Assembly (NCBI GenBank): GCA_021234155.1
Contig: JAJEKV010000264.1
Location: 124,001 to 188,000 of the forward strand
Length of the DNA: 64,000 nt
Origin: Isoetes taiwanensis
Lineage: Eukaryota; Streptophyta; Lycopodiopsida; Isoetales; Isoetaceae
Direction: 5' to 3'
Positions 1 to 11,457 of the stretch are shown here, piece by piece. Position 1 is the stretch's first letter. Each line of letters begins with the position of its first letter. The position numbers and the translations under genes were made by a program. The notes beneath the pieces are model-generated. The model did no database searches. It was not told where the DNA came from and saw only the letters and a program-made list of their open reading frames with translations.

Positions 1-1864
1 GTTAGACAAATATATAGTCTATTTTAAGGATTAGTTAATTAGTAAAGCAACTCTTTGAAAATAGGATCTATATACTCCTCCCATTGATGTAATAAAGCTG
101 CAGAGTTTTTCAAAGCGGTGTCTTACCATCTTTAACAATGTTGGAGACATCATTTAAGAAGCGAACTTCTTTGTAACCCCTTCTTTCCGGACCAGCTTTG
201 GATAGTTTAAACATATCTTGAGCAACATGATGCAAAAGTTCGATCCGCGAAAAGGCATCATCAATCCGATTCTAGGCACTTCTTTTCTCAAAGATAAATC
301 TTTACGCTTCGGTCCAATTTTGAATCATGTTGTATGCGGCATCAAGGGATTCATCATCATACAACAAACCATCCCTATGAAAATTCCTAAAGGAAGTTTC
401 ATGAATAACAAAGATAAAATCAAAATCTACGAATCTTGAAAACATGTGCAACCAAATTCACAAACATACTTCCTCAAACCATTCCACATTAGTTTCTCTT
501 GCTCCTTCAAACCACGGATGCACAATTTTGTTGCTTGTGGTCCAAATACTTGCCATAATTGCTTCCTTGTATTTTTTCGTAAAAAGCACGCCAAGGAATT
601 AATTCAAACATTTAAACCGGTCCAATTGGCTTATTAACATGCGAGTCTAAATAGCGTTTCATACAACACACAACATAGCTTTTTCATCTCCGAGTCTAAA
701 TATTAAGAATCTGCAAATCCATTTGAGATTCTACAACACCAAAACATAATTTCGCAACTCAAAAGCACAAAACGACCAAGGACATGACTGAGAAAGATCG
801 CCCGGTTGAGGCAAAATGGAAAACTTGACGAGCGACTAAAGAAAATAGACAAAACATGGCTGGCAATGAAAGCCTTACTAGTAAATCCCTGTAGGGTCGA
901 TTCATGCGCGCGAGGCTAAGGAAATGAAACACGGCGAGGCCTACTCTCTCGTGAGCATCAAACTACCAGGATGCATTTATAGCCCTCCACTATTCACGTA
1001 AATCAATATGAACAATGATGAAGCAATCAACGAACACGGAGAAGAGCCATTAGATGGCAAAACCAAACCAAATCAGCCTCCACCATCACCGTAAAAATCC
1101 GATGATGGGATGATTGCCGCAAAAAGAATGCCGAGTGAAGAGCAAGCCACAAGATGAAGCGATGGGAAAAGTAGAGGCGGGGAGTTCTTGAGGGGACGGA
1201 AATGAGAAAAAAAAAATAAAATCATAAAAGGGATATGGGAGAGTGGATCCCCACGCAGTAGAAGCCAAGACCACAAATTGATTAGGGCAGAAATGCGATT
1301 CTTAGGAATATGAATTGAAGGAGAGGGCCCGGCAAGGGTGCGGGATGCATCGACTCCTTTTGGGTCAAAAATAGACCAATATTTGCCCAGAGAATCTTGC
1401 TCGCTACTTACTGTTCAAACAAATGGATCTCAGGAGTTCCAACGCCTCTGCTCCTTCAAAAAAAAAACCCATAAGATGGAGAAATCTAGCCGGAGTCTTG
1501 TTGTTGATTAGGGCAAGCCATTGGAAATCAATTGGGGCTTTTTGTGGGTAGGCCCGGATCCGAGATGGACGGTCTAGATGAAATGCCCCAATTTCAAGGG
1601 CCTAGATTAAAAGCCCCAAATCAAGGGGTTGCTTGGGGATATGACGTGGCTTCGCCGTCTACGTGGCCGGATCTCTGTCTGGACCCGTCGGGCGGCTGAC
1701 ACCCGGGTCAGGCACAAAAATCTTTATGTACATTTGGTACACTTGGGGTGGATTGAGGTGGCTCCACCAGGGCCGTCGGATCTCAGATCTGGACGGTCCA
1801 GGCGGCGACACCAAAATCTCTAGAAACGTTTGGTACACTTATATAATTGTATATATATAAGGGA
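1..1864 (-). mobile_element. E0: TA-bounded element, partial, cut by left window edge
   Basis: The right border reads ATAATTGTATATATATAAGGGA on the plus strand, ending at 1864. Its reverse complement starts with TCCC followed by the same AT-rich 5' end seen at 28366, 30125 and 61087, so this is the 5' end of a minus-strand element. The 300-350 bases next to it (about 1535-1830) carry the usual inner signature: 'ggggc' / 'gccccaa' words, a palindrome at 1771-1799 (GGCCGTCGGATCTC...GACGGTCC) and a second at about 1553-1580. The 3' end lies outside the window. Bases 1-1480 show no recognisable gene; the short open frames there have no family signature. Element class is inferred. Confidence 0.55.
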
Positions 1865-1900
1865 TATCTCTTATATATATACAATTATATAAGCACCCCC

Positions 1901-1991
1901 CATGTTCCAGTACTTTGAGGTGTCGCCGTGTGAGCCGTCCAGATCTGAGATAGACGGTCCAGGCGACGACACCTCAAAGTATTGGAACATG
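1901..1991. repeat. Long hairpin (91 bp inverted repeat)
   Basis: The sequence starts CATGTTCCAGTACTTTGAGG and ends with its near-complement CCTCAAAGTATTGGAACATG. Nested inside is the shorter palindrome GCCGTCCAGATCTGAGATAG..CGGTC. It lies directly inside the 5' end of E1. The identical structure recurs at 2750-2840. Confidence 0.85.
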
Positions 1992-2324
1992 ATGAGGTGG
2001 CAGCAATATTTGGTGTAACAGATCTTAACCGTTAGATCAAAAGGTGAGTATAAATCCTAGCCATTAACTTTTTAATATTAATTTTTTTTTAAAGGAGGTG
2101 AGGTGGCACCCTCATTAATAAAAAAAGGTAGTGAGGTGTCAAGGCATTTATGAGTGGACATTCTAGGAAGCTTCCTTTTGCTTAATCGCCTTCAAAGGCA
2201 CGTAGCTTGCAGTAGAGGGGTCGGATGAAGGTGGGGCCCACGCCGTTGGATTGCTCTCGATGAGAGCTTTCCAATGAGTGGTGCTTTGGCACTATTTGCT
2301 CGCAGTTGGGGCCAACATGATCAA

Positions 2325-4979
2325 ATACTAAGAATCTTTTGGGAATCTTTGAGTTCTAAGCAATCAATGATAAGTTGAGAGAATCTAGGAGAATCTTTAT
2401 AGGATCTTAGAGAATCCAGAGGAATCTCATGAGAATCTATGGGAATCTCAAGAGAGCATCTTTGAGAATGTTAAGGGAATGTAAGGGAATCTTGATAAAA
2501 TCTATAAGATCCTGGAGGAAACTTGAAGGAATCTTGGGGTCTAGGGGAATCTTCATAGAATCTATGGGAACTAGAGGAATCTAGGGGAATATATTCCTAA
2601 AATCTTTGAGAATTTAAAGTAATCTTGATGGAATCTTGGAGAATCTAGAAGAATCTAGGAGAATCTTCATAGGATATGTTGGAGAATCTAGAGGAATCTT
2701 GGGGTATCTTAATAAAATCTAGGGGATATACAATTATATAAGCACCCCCCATGTTCCAGTACTTTGAGGTGTCGCCGTGTGAGCCGTCCAGATCTGAGAT
2801 AGACGGTCCAGGCGACGACACCTCAAAGTATTGGAACATGATGAGGTGGCAGCAATATTTGGTGTAACAGATCTTAACCGTTAGATCAAAAGGTGAGTAT
2901 AAATCCTAGCCATTAACTTTTTAATATTAATTTTTTTTTAAAGGAGGTGAGGTGGCACCCTCATTAATAAAAAAAGGTAGTGAGGTGTCAAGGCATTTAT
3001 GAGTGGACATTCTAGGAAGCTTCCTTTTGCTTAATCGCCTTCAAAGGCACGAGCTTTTGAGAGGGGGTCGGATGAAGGTGGGGCCCACGCCGTTGGATTG
3101 CTCTCGATGAGAGCTTTCCAATGAGTGGTGCTTTGGCACTATTTGCTCGCAGCTGGGGCCAACATGATCAAATACTAAGAATCTTTTGGGAATCTTTGAG
3201 TTCTAAGCAATCAATGATAAGTTGAGAGAATCTAGGAGAATCTTTATAGGATCTTAGAGAATCCAGAGGAATCTCATGAGAATCTATGGGAATCTCAAGA
3301 GAGCATCTTTGAGAATGTTAAGGGAATGTAAGGGAATCTTGATAAAATCTATAAGATCCTGGAGGAAACTTGAAGGAATCTTGGGGTCTAGGGGAATCTT
3401 CATAGAATCTATGGGAACTAGAGGAATCTAGGGGAATATATTCCTAAAATCTTTGAGAATTTAAAGTAATCTTGATGGAATCTTGGAGAATCTAGAAGAA
3501 TCTAGGAGAATCTTCATAGGATATGTTGGAGAATCTAGAGGAATCTTGGGGTATCTTAATAAAATCTAGGGGATGTAGAATCTTAAGAAACTAGGAAAAC
3601 TTTGTAGAACTTTAAGAATTTTAGAGAATCTTTAGGAATCTAGGAGAAATTAAGCGAATCTTGAGAGAATCTTTGGGAATCTAGAAGAATCTTTCTGAAA
3701 TTTTTGAGAATCTAGGGGAATCTTGATGGAATCTTAGAGAATGTAAAAGAATCTTCATAGATTCTTAGAGAACCTAGAGGAATCATGGGATAATCTTTGG
3801 GAATCTAGGGGAATCTTAGGGAGTCTTAAGAGAATCTATGGAAATTGTCATAAACTATGGGAATTTAGATAGAATCTTGGAGAATCTAAGGGAATCTTAA
3901 TAAAATCTAGGGGAATCTCCATATAATCTTAAGAATCTAGGGGAATCTTTGTAGAATCTTAAGGAATCTAAGGGGAAATCTAAGGGTATCTACAAGAATC
4001 TTGGTGCAATTTTGGAAAATGTAGGGGATTCTTCATAGGATCTTAGAGAATCTACATGGATCTCAAGAGAATCTTAGGGATTCTATCGAAGTCTTTATAG
4101 AATCTTGGGAAATCTAAGAGAATCTACATGGTCCAATAGAGAATCTTTGAGAATGTAATGGAATCTAGGGGATCTTCCTAATATTTCTAAGAATCTAATG
4201 GAATCTTAGAGTATCTAAGAGAATCTTCATAGAATCTTAGGGGATGTAGAAGAATCTTCATAGAATCTTGGGGAACCTAGAGGAATCATGGGATAATCTT
4301 TGGGAATCTTAAAGAATCTTAAGAGAATCTATGGAAATATAGGAGAATCTAAGGAAATTGTCATAAAATCCTTAAGAATCTATGGGAATTTAGATAGAAT
4401 CATGGAGAATCTAAGGGAATCTTAATAAAATCTAGGGTTAGTCTAAGGGAATCTCAAGAGAATCTATAGTAATCTCAAGTATTTCTTTGAAAATCTACGG
4501 GAATCTTCCTAAAATCTTTGAGAATTAAGAACAATCTTGATGGAATCTTGAAGAATCTCGAAGAATCTAGGAGAAACTTCATAGAATCTTGGAGAATCTA
4601 GAGGAATCCTGGGGTGTTCTTTTGGAATCTAGTTAACTCTTTGGAGAATCTTCGAGAATCTCAAAAGAATCTTTGGGAATCTAGGAATATCTACATGAAT
4701 CTTCATAAAACCTTTAAGAATCTATGCTAATGTAGAAGAAATCTTGGGTCACTATCTAGGGGAATCTCAAGGAATCTAAGGGATCTAGGGGAATCTAAGG
4801 GAATCTCAAGGAATCTAGGGGAGTCTAAGGAAATCTTTCTAAAATCTTTGAGAATCTTGATGGAATCTTAGAGAATCTAAGAGAATCTTCATAAATTCTT
4901 GGAAAATCTAAGAGAATCGTCATAAAATCTCTACGAATCTATGGCAATTTAGATGGAATCTTAGAGAATCTGAGGGAAA
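2325..4979 (+). repeat. GAATCT-type degenerate satellite array, plus orientation
   Basis: This stretch is a dense series of variants of 'gaatctaggggaatctt' and 'gatagaatcttagagaatc', with a basic period near 10-12 bases and higher-order variation. It follows the motif 'ccaatgagtggtgctt...actatttgctcgc', as do the arrays in E10 and (inverted) E4. The part to 3574 is included in the tandem duplication. There is no coding potential. The array ends abruptly at 'gagggaaaaatgacgtcctc'. Confidence 0.85.
2750..2840. repeat. Second copy of the 91-bp hairpin
   Basis: Identical in sequence to the hairpin at 1901-1991 as far as I can see; it belongs to the second unit of the 848-bp tandem duplication. 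Confidence 0.85.
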
Positions 4980-5269
4980 AATGACGTCCTCACCACTAAA
5001 TTTGTTTAAAGGGCCTCTTTAACTGAACCTTATGAATAGTGCTGTAGTTCATTTACTGATTATTGTAGCTCGATACTATTTGGTCTTAATTTGTGTAAAG
5101 AGGTTGTCTAATTCTATTTGGTCTTAGTAAGCTAGGTTTAGGACAAATAACGTACTCACCACCCTAACATTGCTTTGTTGTGTGACTGTTAGGTCCTGCC
5201 TAATATCATTCATGGTACAACCGCTCATAATGCAACTACTCATAGTACAAAAACTTGTATATATATATA

Positions 5270-7865
5270 CTTTCCTTTGCCTAGGGTCTAATCTAGCCAA
5301 GTCCATACTCCTAACTTGGTCACTTAACCGAAGCTAGAGAAATTCTGTCCTGGCACTACCCAGGCCCTAAACCAAATGAGTCCAACAAGAATACTAAATA
5401 AGCTCAATATTAGTCTGAAGCTGTTCATTACTTTCACATTCAGGCTACCTAGTAGAGGGCTGATTTCTCAAGCCCCAAAACTATGTGTCCTTAATGAAAA
5501 ACTGTTACAAGCGATTCTTAAGCATATCTCAACACTTAACATTTAGGGATATTTAGTCGAGGGCTGATTTCTCAAGCCCCAAAACTATGCATCCTTAATG
5601 AAAAGTAGTTGAGACAAATTCTAAAGCATACGTACAAAGTAGAGAGCAAATTGCAAAGTAGACTTTTCTTGAAAGTGTATAGTTTAAACAATAACTTGTA
5701 AAACGTATAGCATACAGTTACATTTTTTTCGTAATTCCATAACCTTCCAAGTTAACGCCAACCCTGGTAGCAAAAACAGAGACAATTGGAGGAGAGAACC
5801 GTGCACTGCACCAATCATGCAAACGTTAGCAAAGAATCCCCAGACGATGCAAGGGCCAAAAGGTACATTGGGTCTCTCAGTTTATCACTGATCACCAATT
5901 GTATCCTTTTGCCCTGAGTAAACGTTAACAAGAAAGAGAAATGGAATTAAAACTTGAGATTTTTCTTAAATCCCAAAAATTGCAGTTCAAAATATAATAG
6001 TATAATCAAAATTACTGATAGCCTCCAAAAAAGTAGACGGAGAGCTACATAGTTTGTTATCTAAATGACAATAGCAAGAGATATAAGCAACCAAACTTGT
6101 CAAGAATAGAAGCAAAAGAAGCTCCTTTTCTGAGTCTACATTTTGACTTAGGTGCATCTCTCTGAAATTTTAAGTCTAAGCATGTCAAAAATGAAGAATA
6201 AGTATTTGCTGCCATGAAATAACAGCCCGCACAGAAACTGCCATAACTCTTAGCACAAGATTCTGTTTTTTTATTAATTATATGTTTCGGAAACGGCATG
6301 ATATGCTCTATCCTCTCAAGGAAAAACAGTCAAGTTTTGAAGAGATTTGCTATGTCAGAAAACGATTTCTGAAATCCGACCTAATGAAATCTGCAGCTTT
6401 TTATTATGAAACTTTTGCTTCAAAGTTTCTTTCTAGGATTTTCTACTCCATAACTTGGGAGATATACAAAGTAGAACATAACTAGTTCAAGAATAATTTA
6501 GCCTATCAATGAATTATCTCAGTTATGCATTTGCATTCTAATAAACATTATTTCAAAGATGTATTTACATTACGCCTTATTTGGGTAGTTTCCAAGTTCT
6601 CAAATTAGATCATTATTTTAAGAACTACCATTGATCTTAAAATCAGATCTGTAAGATAGTTCCAATCTTGATAAAGAGTGCCAAAGGCTTGGCTGGCTTT
6701 TGCTCCAAGCCCATAGCTTAGCACCGTTTGCATTGAAAATCATATGTAAAGCTACATGATTTGTTAGTTAACCCGACGATAGTAAGAGATATAAGCAACC
6801 AAACTTCTTGAGAATAGAAGCAAAAGAAGCCCCTTTCTTAAGTCTATATTTCATCTTAGGTGCATCTCCATCAAATTTTAAGTCTAAGCTTGTAAAAAAT
6901 GGAAGATAAGTACTTGCTGCCATAAAATGACAGCCCCTACAAAAACAGGCATAGCTCTTAGCACGTAGCTCTGTTTTTTATTAATTATATGTTTCGGAAA
7001 CGGCACAATACGCTCTATCTTTTCATGAAAAAACAGTCATGTTTTGACGAGATTAGCTATGTCAGAAAACGATTTCTGAAATCCGACCTAAATGTGATCT
7101 GCAGCTTTCTTATGAAGCTTTATTCTTCAAAGTTTCTTTCTGGGATTTCCTACTCCATAACTAGAGGATTTACTTAAGTAGAATAGAATGTAAGACACAC
7201 CTGATATGTGTTCTTTGTGTGGCTTTGTATCGGTCGTGATAGAATCTTCCAGCTTCATCAAAGATGAGCAATGAGCATAAAATCCGAGATCTGGAGCTTT
7301 GTTTGCCATATCCGAATCTTCTGGGTTGGTAGCAACCAGCTGGGTTGGTAGCAACCAGGCGGTCGTTTGGCGCCCATGCCCTAAACCAATTTACATGATT
7401 GACATGAAAAATTTAAAGGTCAAAATTATACTTATTAATTTTGTATGGCATTAAGCCATTTTTCATGTTTTTGTCAATTTTGTTTAACAAAGCCTAAGCA
7501 TATAGCCAAGGTCTCCAAATTATTTTTCTTGCCATACTCATTGCAGTATGCAAGGCATGGGAGCATTCCGCCCTCGACAAGTCCGTCAATTACTATCATC
7601 AATATTGTTGACCCTAGCCAAGATGTGCATGTAATGGCCAATGTCTAGGTGACCATAAATATCCAAGGAAAGTCTGCCTTAAATAAAGTCTGGACGCTAT
7701 GCAAAAAGCTCCAGATAAAACATAGCTCTAGTACTTTGAGCGTATGCAATAAAGGAGACTACACAGCTCTTAGTATTTTGAGCCAGTGTTGTGAGAGTAA
7801 TTGACATCTCCTACAGCGGTATGAGCTTCACAAGTGCCGTAACTAGCTCTTATGTTGCAACCGTC
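5270..7865. other. Unassigned island between E1 and E3
   Basis: This interval follows the TA run at 5258-5269 but does not start with the TC-type 5' end, so it is not assigned to an element. It contains a roughly 100-base tandem duplication (5455-5535 and 5559-5635, 'gagggctgatttctcaagcc') and a larger diverged direct duplication described separately. No gene family is recognisable; the open frames are short. Confidence 0.5.
6041..7190 (+). repeat. Diverged direct duplication, about 440 bp x 2
   Basis: Copy 1 (about 6041-6480) and copy 2 (about 6750-7190) share long runs such as 'gagatataagcaaccaaact' and 'ttaattatatgtttcggaaa', with scattered substitutions and small indels. They are separated by about 270 bases without recognisable content. 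Both copies contain a short parallel open frame beginning at 'atgtttcggaaacggca', but a shared frame alone does not make it a gene. Confidence 0.8.
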
Positions 7866-7875
7866 TCCAACCTGT

Positions 7876-7913
7876 TATATATATTTATATTTATATTTAT
7901 ATATATATATATA
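7876..7913. repeat. TA-rich tract at the left border of E3
   Basis: A run of TATATT and TATA repeats directly precedes the TCATTAATATATATAAACG sequence taken as the 5' end of E3. Confidence 0.7.
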
Positions 7914-9344
7914 TCATTAATATATATAAACGTATATCACATGCTGGGGCATCATGAACATTTTATATATAGATGTCGATCTTGGCCGTTCGTTTCGATT
8001 GAGTGGCAGTTTAGGTTGGATCCTAGCCTTACAAGCAATTTGATGTGACATTCAATTATGGGATGGGCATGCATGGGGCATGCACCACATGCCTGGACCG
8101 TCGGATATGGGGGAAGTTAAATCTTGGCCATTGATTTAAGCTTAAGGAAGGTGCAAAGAAATTGCACTATAAATAATATGGAGGTGAGGTGGCACTGCAT
8201 TTATTATAAAAGTCTATGGGAAATTAAATGTCACCTTATGAGGTGGCGCCACCACATATTTTATTTTCCTATTATAATATTTTGTATTTTTGACGTGGCA
8301 ATTTGGACGATGGGGGCAAGTTTTCGGTTCCCCTTCTATTCTTCAATTGTAACACCGTGAGCAGGCGACCTCTTCGGAATGCGATGGGGACCTTGGGTGA
8401 TCGGTTTACCCAAATTTGCGGTATGGCTAAATAGTTGATTAAGTCCTTAACGCTAATGATTGTCACGCCCATTTTGTGTCTTGCGGGATGCATATATTAG
8501 TCGCCCGGAAAGAGGAATTAAAAATTGGAGAATATGGCGATTGTTTGAGCTTGAGGATTCGCCAAATGGAATTATCACCATGTTCAATGTTGATTCCGTC
8601 TTTCTATTTCGTTATAGCAAGCGGCGCAATCATCTTAACAAAGATAGTATATGAAGTATATCTTGCCGGGCATATGAGGTATTCCAGCGTCTATGGCTCT
8701 GCCGGATTGTAAGATCGACCAACCGGGCCTTGGTTAATCTAAATGGGTTCAAAAATTTAGTGCGATTAGTTTTGCCCTTTGCGCTTTAACGAGTGGTTAT
8801 GTCGGTCTACAAACCGTCTAAACGAATCGGTTGGCCGGATGCTAAATGCTAATTTGGATTTGAATGCGAGATAAGGTTTCTTCTTATCAAATCTTGAACA
8901 GAGCTCGTCTTTGTAGGGCGGATAGATTCGGGCACGAGATAAGAGGGCGATACACGAATTAATTTTTGATGGCGTGACAACCATCCGCTAGGGCCAGGCT
9001 TACGCATATCGGATTTTGGAGTTCTTCTTGAAGAGTGCATCAACGATCCACGGGAGCCTAGGTAATCACCTTTTTTTTTTTCAGCTTTTCGGTCGAGTCG
9101 AGTCGATCCATTTTCGATATTTAATGACAAACATACCTAGATTTAGAATAGCCGACATAATAGCTATGTTTGTCGTTGTTCTAGCTATGGCGAGACAATT
9201 GTCATCGCCTCATTGTTCTAGCTTATTTTCATTCAATAATACCGCAGGATTTGAAGCATTGGAGGAAGCAAGCATTTACTGACGTAAAATCTTAGGTCGG
9301 ATCATAGTTATGCGAGAAAATCCTAGGCTGCCCGAAGAGTGGCA

Positions 9345-9485
9345 TCGCTTATATTTATGCCTCTTTCTTTTGCCATTGAATTGCCATTGACTATCTTTCT
9401 ACAGATCCGATAGGTAAGGCTCGGGAAGTTTTGGTGATTATCCGCTAAGAGAAGTTCATGGTAATATGTGCTTTCTTGCTTACGC
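9345..9485 (+). repeat. Segment shared with E8 (42545-42715)
   Basis: The string from 'agtggcatcgcttatattta' to 'gtaatatgtgctttcttgct' matches 42562-42703 with a few substitutions and 1-3 base indels. The E8 copy has an open frame after a 'ttctacag' acceptor (RSDKAGKLLGDCLLRDLHGN); here the frame is broken. It may be an exon of an unidentified gene present in two elements. Confidence 0.75.
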
Positions 9486-9608
9486 TTATAGTGCGGAAAT
9501 CCAGGTTCCAATACCGCCCGCCCTTGGTAATCGACGACTGTTTCTCAACCTTCATAATCAGGCATGCCGAAATCACTAAGATTATTTTAATTTCGTTTTC
9601 TTCCATAG

Positions 9609-11457
9609 ATTCGGATGGCGGCAATTTTGTTAAGCTTTTGGGGTCTGTTTCAAGGACTATAACCGAAGACCAAGTAAGTGGGCATAGCTTATCATTCAAA
9701 CATTTATATATGGCGGGTGTTAATGCAGGTCAGGCCTCTGTTTAGCGAATATGGAACTGTACTTGAGGTAGCTCGACCAAGAATAAAAGAACCGGGCAAC
9801 AACAAGGCATGCTTTGGTGCTTTATACTTTGTTCACGTCGGATTATAATGAGCACCTATTAGGAGCAATGCTTGATGATAGAGGCCAAATGTTCAGGAAG
9901 ACAAGTCTATAAACATGAGGGATCGGTAGATTGTTATGTTTATGCAATGGGTTGCATGGGGTTGCTTCCATTGTTAGAAAATGTATGCAATACTCAATTC
10001 TATTGATGTCTCCGAAAGTGCATGAGAATTTTGACCTGCTGAGTGCATATTTTCTTTTTGGGTGATAGATCACGTCATCTTTGTGAAGGCTTGATTTCTA
10101 GGTTTCGAGGTTTATAAGTTTTCGAGAAGTTAGATGGGCCCTCTGCGGTTTAAGTCTTGGCTTTTTATTTTCCACTATAATGGAATTAAGTATGTGCATG
10201 AATGGAACTCGAGGCGATGCTATTCATTGTCATTTCGAATGGCATTGGTTTGGTTTAACCATGCTAATCAAGGGTGGGCTCTCGCTCAATCATTTGTAAC
10301 AGATTAATGCTTCATCAAGGCCCCCAAAGGGTGACAAAAAGCAATTGTTCTGCCTAGGCTTTAGGACTACTTGACACAGGTGTGAGGTGAGGACGGACAA
10401 GTTTCGAAATGCGAGAAAGTGGTCGGGCCCATGTGTTGCCAGTGCTTCGGACCACAAATTTTTAGAGTGAGTGTTGCTCATGTGTCTTACGTGGCACCAT
10501 CGTGTACTCGGACATGATTGGTGATCATTGATGTGTGAATTTATACACATTTTGGACATATGGAGCATTGATACACAATGGTGTCCGAATGGATATTATT
10601 TGGAGATGTAATTCGCTAATGAAGGCTTTTGAATGATATGATTTATGTTTGAAGACACGAATGCCATTCTTAGATTTGACAATAAAGACCAATTTGACAC
10701 AACAAGTAATGCTTGCTTTGGTGGATAGTGATTCTCGATTGATATTGTATTTCGCTCTCGCAAGTTCGGATTATTATCATTTGTATTGCACGCAGTTCTA
10801 AACTCTAAGCATCTACCTTTGAGCTTCATGTAAAAAAGAAAAAAAAGAAAACAAAAAAAAAAAAACCAAAAGCCGGGAAAAGCAAAAGAACTTAGGCACG
10901 AAAAGTACTCGAAATAGTGGATGCTTTAGGACCGATCATTTCTTTGTTCATTCTGATATCTTTGAATCCTTGTGATTGCTTTATTATATCCTGGATTTGC
11001 ATGTTAGAAATGTAAACGTCATCACATGTTAGTGTTTGCAAAACAACGTGTTACTTATGAACAGGCTGTTTTTAGATGTTAAAATGCCATTCTTGGTTAC
11101 ATGTTAATCAATAACATAATACTATATTCATAATACTATGCAGAGAATGTTGCCTAATGGTCATCTACATACAGGATGCTGCCTAATGGTCATCTACATA
11201 CAAGAGAATGTTGCCTAATGGTCATCTACATACATCTACATACAGGATGTTGTTTCATTAAGTATGGCTCACGTGAAGAGGCCGAAAGGGCTATTCATGG
11301 TCTTAATAACCAAAAAACGTTGCCTGGGGTAGGTTGTGTATATATAAGGCTTAGAATTCATTGCTCTTAACTGCAGCAAAGAAGAGCTTACTCTTTAGGT
11401 TTTGGTGGCACAAAGTTGTCCAAGTAAGATATGCAGATGGAGAACGTGAACGTCCTG
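9609..11457 (+). pseudogene. FCA: FCA-like RNA-binding protein, fragment spanning RRM1
   Basis: Four exon-like blocks encode an RRM resembling the first RRM of FCA, a plant nuclear RNA-binding protein acting in RNA 3'-end processing and flowering control. Block 9609-9673 reads GGNFVKLLGSVSRTITEDQ, including the RNP2 region, and ends at a GTAAGT donor. Block 9729-9806, after TGCAG, gives VRPLFSEYGTVLEVA. Block 11246-11328 gives CCFIKYGSREEAERAIHGLN, the RNP1 side, then QKTLPG. Block 11399-11457 gives VQVRYADGERERPG before a GTAATT donor. A +1 frameshift in the second block is needed to reach the KRTGQQQ sequence expected there. Its donor is GC rather than GT, and the first block lacks one residue of KLFVGS. 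No start codon, second RRM or WW domain is visible, so this is a truncated pseudogene. CELF-type proteins are related, but the exon content fits FCA best. Confidence 0.75.
11143..11245 (+). repeat. Three tandem copies of a roughly 31-bp unit at a splice acceptor
   Basis: Unit 'gttgcctaatggtcatctac' + 'atacag' is repeated three times. The last copy also has an internal repeat of 'catctacata'. The array ends exactly at the acceptor (TACAG at 11241-11245) of an FCA-like exon, so the acceptor sequence itself has been multiplied (TACAG at 11174 and 11245, TACAAG at 11204). Confidence 0.85.

Larger units (their letters stand above)
1881..3574 (+). repeat. Direct tandem duplication, about 848 bp x 2
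   Basis: Copy 1 runs from 1881 to about 2729 and copy 2 from 2730 to about 3574. By eye the two are nearly identical over the full length, including the degenerate GAATCT array. The main differences are a small patch (2202-2221 versus 3051-3068) and a single T/C change (cagttgg / cagctgg). The second copy begins inside the 5' end (ATATACAATTATAT) and lacks the TC. Near identity of such a degenerate sequence points to a recent duplication. Confidence 0.9.
1867..5257 (+). mobile_element. E1: TA-bounded element with internal tandem duplication and GAATCT array
   Basis: The 5' end TCTCTTATATATATACAATT starts at 1867, only two bases (TA) from the inverted 5' end of E0. The 3' end CATAGTACAAAAACTTG stops at 5257 and is followed by a short TA run. 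Inside are a 91-base hairpin, a region with 'gaggtggcacc' and 'aagcttccttttg', and a long GAATCT-rich array. Most of it is present twice because of an 848-base tandem duplication. Just before the 3' end, three diverged copies of a 15-base unit (CTCATA-GTACAAC type) lie in tandem at about 5209-5251. No coding sequence is evident. The body is shared with E4 (inverted) and E10. Confidence 0.65.

Noticed and set aside
1833-1892. Palindrome at 1833-1892 as a single large inverted-repeat MITE
   Set aside because: The two arms are the 5' ends of two different elements facing each other; the same ends occur singly next to TA tracts elsewhere.
2325-4979. GAATCT array as a CRISPR array
   Set aside because: There are no constant repeats with unique spacers of fixed length; the period is short and every unit is degenerate, and the sequence is from a plant nuclear genome.
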